Assembly: GCA_947179195.1 (NCBI GenBank)
Contig: CAMXAS010000029.1
Coordinates: forward strand, 1 to 10,390
Direction: 5' to 3'
Length of the DNA stretch: 10,390 bases
Origin: an uncultured Bacteroidales bacterium
GTDB lineage: Bacteria > Bacteroidota > Bacteroidia > Bacteroidales > P3
Position 1 is the stretch's first letter. Each line of letters begins with the position of its first letter. Positions 1 to 5,219 of the stretch are shown here, one piece after another. Both the position numbers and the translations under genes were made by a program. The notes below the pieces were generated by a model. That model had not been told where the DNA came from. It was given only the letters and a program-made list of their open reading frames with translations, and searched no databases.

Positions 1-483
1 CCAGTGGTATGTTCTTGGGTGTCTGCGGTAGCATTCTGTGAGAAGTTAAGTGAGATGACGGGCAAGAAATACCGTTTGCCGACGGAGGCGGAATGGGAGT
101 ATGCAGCGCGCGGCGGGCAACATAGAGACGGGACGCGGTATGCTGGCTCAAACTCTTACTACGAAGTCGCGTGGACTGGTCCTTTGCGCAGAGAACCAAG
201 GCCGGTAGGCCAAAAGAAGCCGAACGGTTTGGGGCTGTACGATATGAGTGGCAACGTGCAAGAGTGGTGCTCGGATTGGTACGGAGAGAACTATTACAGC
301 TACTCGCCGTCCGTTAATCCGCAGGGCCCGTCCAGTGGATCTGATCGCGTGGTTCGCGGGGGCTCTGTTGACTACTACCAAAACATGTTTAGGTGTCGCG
401 TGGCGTTGCGGGATCACGAGTCGCCCGCCATGTACGCTGTAACAGCTTATAGTGTGGGCTTCCGCGTTGTCTGTGAGCCGTGA
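1..483 (+). CDS. SUMF1/FGE-sulfatase-fold protein, C-terminal part (5' end outside window)
   Basis: The reading frame is open from base 1 to a TGA at 481-483, so only the last ~160 residues are present. Seen: the SUMF1-fold hallmarks KYRLPTEAEWEYAARGG (about residues 27-43), GLYDMSGNVQEWCSDWYG (about 77-94), then RVVRGGS and a closing GFRVV. Members of this C-type-lectin-like fold include the formylglycine-generating enzyme, EgtB/PvdO-type iron enzymes, gliding/T9SS proteins such as GldK, and ligand-binding proteins diversified by retroelements. The two cysteines that bind copper in true FGE fall shortly after RGGS. Here those positions are aromatic or hydrophobic and the only nearby cysteine is later (FRCRVA), so sulfatase-activating activity is unlikely. 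RGGS is followed by Val rather than the usual Trp. The gene converges on abiEii and ends before a strong terminator. The family is clear; the exact role and any signal peptide cannot be judged without the missing 5' end. Confidence 0.9.
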   Translation, partial: PVVCSWVSAVAFCEKLSEMTGKKYRLPTEAEWEYAARGGQHRDGTRYAGSNSYYEVAWTGPLRREPRPVGQKKPNGLGLYDMSGNVQEWCSDWYGENYYSYSPSVNPQGPSSGSDRVVRGGSVDYYQNMFRCRVALRDHESPAMYAVTAYSVGFRVVCEP

Positions 484-508
484 TGTTGAGTTATGGGGCC
501 CCATTTCG

Positions 509-541
509 GCGGGCAGGTCATAAAGGCCTGCCCGCTTTTGT
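509..541 (+). terminator. Rho-independent terminator of the SUMF1-fold gene
   Basis: A perfect 9-bp GC-rich stem (GCGGGCAGG at 509-517 pairing with CCTGCCCGC at 527-535) with a 9-base loop is followed by TTTTGTT. It begins 25 bases after the stop codon. The T tract exists only on the plus strand, so it should terminate the SUMF1-fold gene rather than the converging abiE transcript, although the hairpin might also slow polymerase from the other side. Confidence 0.85.
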
Positions 542-581
542 TATGCGAACGAAGAACCCTTCTTTTGCGTTACGGGCGGGG

Positions 582-1610
582 TTACGCCTTGCAGCAAGCC
601 CTTATTTTGTCGTTTAAATCCTTAAAATGGGTTATCAACTCCTCGAATGAAACAGATTCTCCATATATCATGTGGAGGCGCATATTCTCATAATCGCTTT
701 TCCATTGGTCGATAATGGCGGCGGAAGGGATGAGGTTTATGCTAGCAGGATAAAGAGAGGTGTAATCAAAACCGCGTAAACCGATGAATTGGCGTCGGTG
801 TTCTATTACTTGGCGGTAAAGTTCTATATTGTTGAGGGCTTGATCCGCGATAGGGGTTTTCATCATTTGGAAGATGTCATACATATGGCGGGACATGCGT
901 TCCACGCGAATCAATTCCTTGGGCTTGGAAAACTCTTCATGTAGTAGGAATATCTTTTCAAGGAAAGTGCGTTCGGGAAGAACGGCGTGCACCATGCATT
1001 CAGGTTCTGCAAATGGCGCGTTTGGATAGACTTGGTCAATCATGGAGTTGAGCGGCACTTCGCTCACGGGTTCGTTCATGGATCTGCCGCTCACTTCCAC
1101 TTTGACTTTAGGAAGGATATACGGATTATTCTCTCCGGCAAGGGAAAACGTCAGAACGGAATCATAGTTTATATTTATAATTTCAGGATCCGTTGTGGTG
1201 ATGGGTGTGACATCCACATTAACTTTGAACTTCTCTTTCGAGAGACCGCTTTTATACAATTGTTCTGACAAATCGTATTGCATGGTTTCCCGGACAAAAG
1301 TACAGGTCGCACGGCGCAATTTGTCGCTGATTTGTGTTTTAGACAATGTGCCGCTAAAGCCAAGGTATTCCCGGTCAATGGCAATGTCAATATCTTCTGA
1401 AAAACGGTCGATCAGATGCCAGCATTTACTTAAGGATGTACCGCCTTTGAAAGATAGATGTTTGGCATAGGGAAGTTCGAATAAGGCGCGCAGGACCGCC
1501 GTTACCCACCAATCCTTCTCGATGACCTCGCGTTGGCGTATGTTTAGTTCCGAGGAAATACGGTTTAGTATGTCGGTGCGGTCTTCTATTGAAAGGTCTA
1601 TGAATTTCAT
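582..1610 (-). CDS. abiEii: AbiEii/AbiGii-type nucleotidyltransferase toxin
   Basis: A 342-residue protein of the nucleotidyltransferase AbiEii toxin family (DUF1814), the toxin half of type IV abortive-infection systems. Seen: FKGGTSLSK at 54-62 and SEDIDIAI at 71-78, which are the GGT and DxD (D73, D75) nucleotide- and metal-binding motifs of the polymerase-beta-like fold; ERTFLEKIFLLHEEF at about 213-227; and RHMYDIFQM at 241-249, all typical of the family. Known: AbiEii binds GTP and is bacteriostatic, and the related MenT toxins transfer nucleotides onto tRNA. The substrate here is not known. I chose the Met at 1610 because its ATG overlaps the abiEi stop as ATGA, a translational-coupling arrangement, and because family proteins usually begin close to this MKFIDLS. 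An in-frame ATG at 1634 would add eight residues. Length is normal and I see no break. Confidence 0.92.
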   Translation of the reverse strand: MKFIDLSIEDRTDILNRISSELNIRQREVIEKDWWVTAVLRALFELPYAKHLSFKGGTSLSKCWHLIDRFSEDIDIAIDREYLGFSGTLSKTQISDKLRRATCTFVRETMQYDLSEQLYKSGLSKEKFKVNVDVTPITTTDPEIININYDSVLTFSLAGENNPYILPKVKVEVSGRSMNEPVSEVPLNSMIDQVYPNAPFAEPECMVHAVLPERTFLEKIFLLHEEFSKPKELIRVERMSRHMYDIFQMMKTPIADQALNNIELYRQVIEHRRQFIGLRGFDYTSLYPASINLIPSAAIIDQWKSDYENMRLHMIYGESVSFEELITHFKDLNDKIRACCKA

Positions 1611-2212
1611 CGTTGCAATATGGTTTTTATCCATGTCGGAGCAAGTACGATATCATGTTTGAAGTCTTGATCCGAAACATGTGCGTCAATCAGGTCTTTG
1701 ATTTTACTTGTTTGCATTTCCGTCATAGCCTTTTCGCCGATTTCCCGCATGGCCAATATGGCCAGTTGCATGACGGGAGACTGGTAGGCGAAATGGTTTA
1801 GGTTATTGCTATGGCGGAATGTGATGCTCCTCCCTTCGCCAAACTTGATTTGTCTGGCGGAGCCGTCCGTTATATAAACGATATTGGCCGGTACTTGTGT
1901 GGATAACCCCAATCGGTTGAGTGCATACACCCCTGTCGGGATGATACGTGCATTGTCTCTTTGTGCAATTTTTTTGGCAATATCATCCAATGACGGTTCA
2001 CGTAAAGAACCATCCCATTTATCATATGACGGTATATAATAGATGCCTTTTGAAAAGCGTTGTAGTTTTCCTTGGCGGCACAGACGGCTTAATCCAGAAC
2101 GAACGGCATCAGGCGTGCCACACGATGTAAAATCATCGGGCACCATAATGTCCCCTTCATGGGCCTGTACTACCATATCGTGCATTGCCTTGTAGGAACT
2201 ATTCGTATGCAT
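1607..2212 (-). CDS. abiEi: AbiEi-type antitoxin and transcriptional repressor (DUF6088-like)
   Basis: A 201-residue protein directly upstream of the toxin and overlapping it by four bases. The N-terminal part (about 10-60) reads as a winged helix-turn-helix: helices around TPDAVRSGLSRLCRQGKL, then the short wing RFSKGIYYIP. The remainder (about 75-201) is the C-terminal antitoxin domain, with the usual IIPTGVYALNRLGLSTQVP segment and then NIVYITDGSARQIKFG. In characterised AbiEi proteins the winged helix binds inverted repeats in the operon promoter and represses it, while the C-terminal domain is needed to counter the toxin without a stable protein complex (type IV). The Met at 2212 fits because it lies 11 bases from a perfect 13+13 inverted repeat. 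Downstream Mets at residues 10 and 13 would cut into the N-terminal domain. The gene is AT-richer than its neighbours, suggesting transfer. Confidence 0.9.
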   Translation of the reverse strand: MHTNSSYKAMHDMVVQAHEGDIMVPDDFTSCGTPDAVRSGLSRLCRQGKLQRFSKGIYYIPSYDKWDGSLREPSLDDIAKKIAQRDNARIIPTGVYALNRLGLSTQVPANIVYITDGSARQIKFGEGRSITFRHSNNLNHFAYQSPVMQLAILAMREIGEKAMTEMQTSKIKDLIDAHVSDQDFKHDIVLAPTWIKTILQR

Positions 2213-2223
2213 GATTTTTTTTA

Positions 2224-2258
2224 TTTTGCCACAAAATTACGTTTTTTTTGTGGCAAAA
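2224..2258. promoter_or_regulatory. Perfect 13+13 inverted repeat, likely AbiEi operator
   Basis: TTTTGCCACAAAA at 2224-2236 and TTTTGTGGCAAAA at 2246-2258 are exact reverse complements separated by nine bases. They fill most of the 50-base gap between the secreted-protein gene and abiEi. AbiEi proteins are known to bind paired inverted repeats in their own promoter and bend the DNA, so this is the obvious autoregulatory site. Neither side is followed by a T tract, so it is a poor intrinsic terminator for the upstream gene. Binding is inferred, not shown. Confidence 0.75.
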
Positions 2259-2262
2259 CCAA
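2232..2262 (-). promoter_or_regulatory. Bacteroidota-type promoter of the abiE pair
   Basis: Read leftwards, TAATTTTG (2239-2232) matches the TAnnTTTG -7 box and TTG (2262-2260) lies 20 bases upstream as a partial -33 element. The start of transcription would fall near 2225, leaving a leader of about a dozen bases. The -7 box overlaps the inner edge of the 2224-2236 operator arm, so repressor binding should block polymerase. Confidence 0.6.
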
Positions 2263-3225
2263 CTACGGTCGGATATGCACCTCCTGCGTGTAGCGGTACC
2301 CGTCGAACAGGAAGAAGACGAACTGATAGATGCCGGGCGTGAGGTCGGCGGTGCGCATCACGTGGTCGTAATACGGGTTGTCGATGGGCATCACCTTGAT
2401 GAGGTGGCCGCTCGTGCTATAGACGCCTATCATCGACAGGTCGGCCTCCCAGTCGGTGTCGAAGTAGAACCCCTGGTGGTTCGGCAACGCGAACAGGCGG
2501 ACGGGATTCTCCTGCTCGCCGCTCTCGTAGGGCCGCTGATAGGTGAACGTCGTGCGCAGGAAGCTTAGGAACAGGTCGGGCATCTGCACGAAGTCGGGCG
2601 CGGCCTCGAAGCCGATAACCAGGTAGAGCTCGCCCTTGTGGTTCGTCCGGCCCTCGATGGGGCGGCGGTAGTTCTGCACCACGTGTTTGCTGCCGGTCGG
2701 GCCCACCTCCAGGCAGTCCAAGACCTGCAGGTCGGCGCCGTCCTTGCCGAAAGCCCCCTTGTCGAAGTTGCTCTCCACCTGATAGAGGAACAGGTGGGCC
2801 GGGATTTTGAGCAGGCTGCCGCCCTTGACGCAGACGCGGCCGCTTTTGGCCGGCTGTTTGGGCAGGTCGTAAACCGTGGCGTTGAACGTGATTTGATAGA
2901 CGGCGTTTGGCTTCAGGCCCGTAATCTGACGGAACGCATAGACGAACAGGTCGCCGTTCAGGTTCTTGCCCTTGAACAGCAAGCCGGTGCGTTCGCCCTG
3001 CGTAATGGGGTTGCTGAACAGGTTCCAATAGACGGAGATGCCGTAGTCCTTGCGCAGGTTGGGCTGGTAGCCCACGGCCGACCCCACCCAGCCGTCGTCG
3101 CCGTTGGCGAACGTCGTGTTGTAACTTTGGGCGTGGGCGCGCGGCGCGTGGAAGCCGCCCAAGAGCAGGAGGAGGCACAGCAGGCCGGCGGCCTGTTTGA
3201 GAAACCGGCGCGGACTAACGGACAT
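2263..3225 (-). CDS. Secreted protein with jelly-roll-like domain and T9SS-like C-terminal domain
   Basis: A 320-residue protein of unknown function. Seen: a signal peptide (positive residues at 6-10, Leu-rich core at 15-22, likely cleavage after AHA at 30-32). A beta-rich region follows at about 35-230 with FANGDDGW, TGLLFKGKNLNGDLFVYAF and ITGLKPNAVYQITF. I recognise this as similar to a carbohydrate-binding-like domain of uncharacterised Bacteroidota and other secreted proteins, but cannot name a family. The last ~75 residues (IGVYSTSGHLIKV, then DLTPGIYQFVFF, then YTQEVHIRP) have the strand pattern of a T9SS type A sorting domain, though the usual YPNP start is degenerate (ALPNH). The frame stays open to 3426, but that extension lies inside pyrF; the Met at 3225 gives the signal peptide. 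The start overlaps the pyrF end by 11 bases, implying coupled translation. Only two cysteines (131, 171) are in the mature part. Confidence 0.8.
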   Translation of the reverse strand: MSVSPRRFLKQAAGLLCLLLLLGGFHAPRAHAQSYNTTFANGDDGWVGSAVGYQPNLRKDYGISVYWNLFSNPITQGERTGLLFKGKNLNGDLFVYAFRQITGLKPNAVYQITFNATVYDLPKQPAKSGRVCVKGGSLLKIPAHLFLYQVESNFDKGAFGKDGADLQVLDCLEVGPTGSKHVVQNYRRPIEGRTNHKGELYLVIGFEAAPDFVQMPDLFLSFLRTTFTYQRPYESGEQENPVRLFALPNHQGFYFDTDWEADLSMIGVYSTSGHLIKVMPIDNPYYDHVMRTADLTPGIYQFVFFLFDGYRYTQEVHIRP

Positions 3226-4054
3226 ACGCCTGCATTTGTTGTTGCATACGCGCCGCTTCCGCGCGCGCGGCCTCGGCGAAATCCGTGTCTTTGCCCGCGT
3301 AGAGGATGCTGCGGGAGGCGTTGATGAGCAGGCCGATGTCGTCGGTGAGGCCGTAGCGGCAGACCTCTTCGAGGCTGCCGCCCTGCGCGCCCACGCCCGG
3401 CACGAGCAGGAAGTGGTTCGGCACAATCCGGCGCACGTCCGAAAGGAATTCGGCGCGGGTGGCGCCCACCACGTACATCATGTTGTCGGCGTCGCCCCAA
3501 GTGGTCGAGGTGCGCAACACCTGTTCATAGAGATGTTTCTCCAACGACGTCCCCTCGGCGCCACCCGTGATTTCCAGATTCTGGAAATCGCGTGCGCCCG
3601 GATTGGACGTCAGCGCGAGTAGCACCACGAATTTGTCCGGCACCTGCAGGAACGGCTTTACCGAGTCTTCGCCCATATAGGGCGCCACGGTGATGGCGTT
3701 GAAGTTGAAGTCGCCGGCGGGGTCGAGGTAAGCCTGCGCGTATTTGAGCGACGTATTGCCGATGTCGCCGCGTTTGGCGTCGGCAATCGTAAACACGTTG
3801 AACCGCCGCAGATAGTCAATCGTCTTCTTGAGCGACATCATGCCCTTCAAGCCGTAGGCTTCGTAAAACGCCAGGTTGGGCTTGTAGGCCACGGCATAGT
3901 CCAGCGTGGCGTCTATAATCGCCTTGTTGAACGCGAAAATCACGTCTTCTTCCTGTTGCAGGCAGGCGGGAATCTTATTCATGTCCGGGTCCAAGCCTAC
4001 GCAGAGGAAGGACTTTTTCCGGCGGATTTCGGCAATCAGTTCGGTTCTATTCAT
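3215..4054 (-). CDS. pyrF: Orotidine 5'-phosphate decarboxylase
   Basis: A cytosolic 279-residue enzyme that decarboxylates orotidine 5'-monophosphate to UMP, the last step of de novo pyrimidine synthesis. Seen: FLCVGLDPD at 16-24, the catalytic DAKRGDIGNT at 92-101 (Lys94 with its aspartates), a VAPYMGEDS segment at 123-131, VPGVGAQGG at 218-226, and INASRSI at 244-250, whose Arg should hold the phosphate. The length and the DAKRGDIG signature fit the longer subfamily 2 found in Bacteroidota, not the ~230-residue E. coli type. The ATG at 4054 lies three bases after the prfA stop codon, and the 3' end overlaps the next gene by 11 bases, so it is almost certainly co-transcribed with prfA. It looks intact. 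Confidence 0.97.
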   Translation of the reverse strand: MNRTELIAEIRRKKSFLCVGLDPDMNKIPACLQQEEDVIFAFNKAIIDATLDYAVAYKPNLAFYEAYGLKGMMSLKKTIDYLRRFNVFTIADAKRGDIGNTSLKYAQAYLDPAGDFNFNAITVAPYMGEDSVKPFLQVPDKFVVLLALTSNPGARDFQNLEITGGAEGTSLEKHLYEQVLRTSTTWGDADNMMYVVGATRAEFLSDVRRIVPNHFLLVPGVGAQGGSLEEVCRYGLTDDIGLLINASRSILYAGKDTDFAEAARAEAARMQQQMQAYVR

Positions 4055-4057
4055 AAC

Positions 4058-5128
4058 TTATCCTACGTTTTCTTTGAGTTTTTCGGCGTTTTCGGCCAAT
4101 TGCAGCGCGTCGAGCACTTCTTGGATTTCCCCGTCCATGAAGTTGCCGAGCGAATAAATCGTAAAGTTGATGCGGTGGTCGGTCACGCGGCTCTGCGGGT
4201 AGTTGTACGTCCGGATTTTGGCCGAGCGGTCGCCCGTCGAAACCATCGTTTTCCGTTTGGAGGAGATTTCGTCCAGATATTTCTGATATTCGATTTCGTA
4301 GATGCGCGTCCGCAACACCTTCAAGGCTTTCTCGTAGTTCTTGATTTGCGATTTCTCGTCTTGAATCGCGACGACGATGCCCGTGGGGATGTGGGTGAGG
4401 CGCACGGCCGAATAGGTCGTGTTCACCGACTGGCCGCCGGGGCCCGACGAGCAGTAGGTATCCTTGCGGATGTCGTTCGCCTTGAGTTCCACGTCGAACT
4501 CATCGGCTTCGGGCAAGACGACGACCGAGGCCGCCGACGTATGCACGCGGCCCTGCGTTTCGGTCTCCGGCACGCGTTGCACGCGGTGTACGCCCGATTC
4601 GTATTTGAGGATGCCATAGACGCCTTCGCCCGTCACGTTGACGACGATTTCCTTGTAGCCGCCGGCCGTCCCTTCGGTAAAATCCACGGTCTCCATCTTC
4701 CAGCCGCGTTTCTCGCAATAGCGCACGTACATCCGGTAGAGGTCGCCCGCAAAAATAGCCGCCTCGTCGCCGCCCGTGCCGGCGCGTATTTCCAGAATCG
4801 CGTTCTTGGAGTCCTGCGGGTCGGCCGGAATCAGCAGGATGCGGATTTCCTCCTCCAACCGTTCTTTCTCTTCGGTAAACGTGCTGAGTTCCTCTTTGGC
4901 CATTTCGCGGAATTCCTCGTCCTTTTCATGCGCGAGCACTTCCTTGGCGTTGGCGATATTGTCGATGAGGTTCTTGTATTGCTTGTAGGCCGCCACAATC
5001 GGCTGCAATTCCTTGTAGTCCTTGTTCAGTTTGATGAACCGCTTCATGTCGGCCATCACTTCCGGTTGGTTCATTTCCTGCTCGATGGCCAGGAAACGCT
5101 GGTTCAACGCTTCTAATTTATCTAACAT
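4058..5128 (-). CDS. prfA: Peptide chain release factor 1
   Basis: A 356-residue class I release factor that ends translation at UAA and UAG. Seen: an N-terminal coiled-coil-rich domain (about 1-100), GTGGDEAAIFAGDLYRMY at 117-134, the stop-codon-recognition tripeptide PxT as PET at 187-189 inside VHRVQRVPETETQGRVHTS, the peptidyl-transferase-centre motif GGQ at 231-233 (in SSGPGGQSVNTT), and the C-terminal STGDRSAKIRTYNYPQSRVTDHR stretch (about 297-319) typical of RF1. The PxT tripeptide rather than SPF separates it from RF2. I start at the Met at 5128 (MLDKLEAL), the normal RF1 N-terminus. A frame extension to 5194 would run through the promoter. It is the first gene of a likely three-gene operon with pyrF and the secreted protein. 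Length is normal. Confidence 0.97.
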   Translation of the reverse strand: MLDKLEALNQRFLAIEQEMNQPEVMADMKRFIKLNKDYKELQPIVAAYKQYKNLIDNIANAKEVLAHEKDEEFREMAKEELSTFTEEKERLEEEIRILLIPADPQDSKNAILEIRAGTGGDEAAIFAGDLYRMYVRYCEKRGWKMETVDFTEGTAGGYKEIVVNVTGEGVYGILKYESGVHRVQRVPETETQGRVHTSAASVVVLPEADEFDVELKANDIRKDTYCSSGPGGQSVNTTYSAVRLTHIPTGIVVAIQDEKSQIKNYEKALKVLRTRIYEIEYQKYLDEISSKRKTMVSTGDRSAKIRTYNYPQSRVTDHRINFTIYSLGNFMDGEIQEVLDALQLAENAEKLKENVG

Positions 5129-5131
5129 AAT

Positions 5132-5157
5132 ACACGCTCGTGTCCCATTGGGGGACA
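5132..5157 (-). promoter_or_regulatory. Two overlapping small hairpins in the prfA leader
   Basis: Just before the prfA start, TGTCCC (5141-5146) pairs with GGGACA (5152-5157) around a five-base loop. The neighbouring ACACG (5132-5136) pairs with CGTGT (5139-5143) around two bases. The two share 5141-5143 and so exclude each other. The first would sit at or near the expected 5' end of the mRNA. This may affect initiation or stability, or may be chance; no known riboswitch or leader class is recognised. Confidence 0.3.
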
Positions 5158-5163
5158 ATCTGA

Positions 5164-5194
5164 CAAAGTTAAGGTAAATTAGGCGTAAAATCAA
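5164..5194 (-). promoter_or_regulatory. Bacteroidota-type promoter of the prfA-pyrF operon
   Basis: Read leftwards, TTG (5194-5192) is followed after exactly 20 bases by TAACTTTG (5171-5164), a full match to the TAnnTTTG -7 box. Transcription should begin near 5157, giving a leader of about 30 bases before the ATG at 5128. No Shine-Dalgarno sequence is obvious, as is usual in Bacteroidota. Confidence 0.75.
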
Positions 5195-5202
5195 GTGCGG
5201 CG

Positions 5203-5219
5203 GGCGGATATGAGCCGCC
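5203..5219 (-). terminator. Weak terminator-like hairpin at the end of the giant repeat gene
   Basis: GGCGG (5203-5207) pairs with CCGCC (5215-5219) around a seven-base loop, with the stem touching the stop codon of the giant gene. On the minus strand a short TTTT follows only about a dozen bases later. It is the only hairpin between the giant gene and the prfA promoter. The short stem and distant T run make intrinsic termination doubtful, and read-through into prfA is possible. Confidence 0.3.

Noticed and set aside
552..566. Small hairpin AAGAA-CCC-TTCTT followed by TT, between the convergent genes
   Set aside because: A short A/T-rich stem with no T run on the minus strand; it cannot be supported as the abiE terminator.
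2224..2258. Inverted repeat as an intrinsic terminator of the secreted-protein gene
   Set aside because: No T tract follows the stem on either strand. Position and symmetry fit an AbiEi operator better.
2417..3500. Other-frame open stretches over the secreted gene and pyrF, including the extension of the secreted-protein frame to 3426
   Set aside because: The Pro/Arg/Ala-rich translations are typical frame shadows. The extension lies inside pyrF and would place the signal peptide internally.
3956..5116. Long plus-strand open frame opposite prfA (386 codons)
   Set aside because: It is a shadow of a clear prfA coding frame in GC-rich DNA. The translation is repetitive in His, Val, Arg and Phe and has no recognisable domain.
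5129..5194. Upstream in-frame extension of prfA to 5194
   Set aside because: It would pass through the promoter -7 and -33 boxes, and RF1 proteins begin at the MLDKLEAL-like segment.
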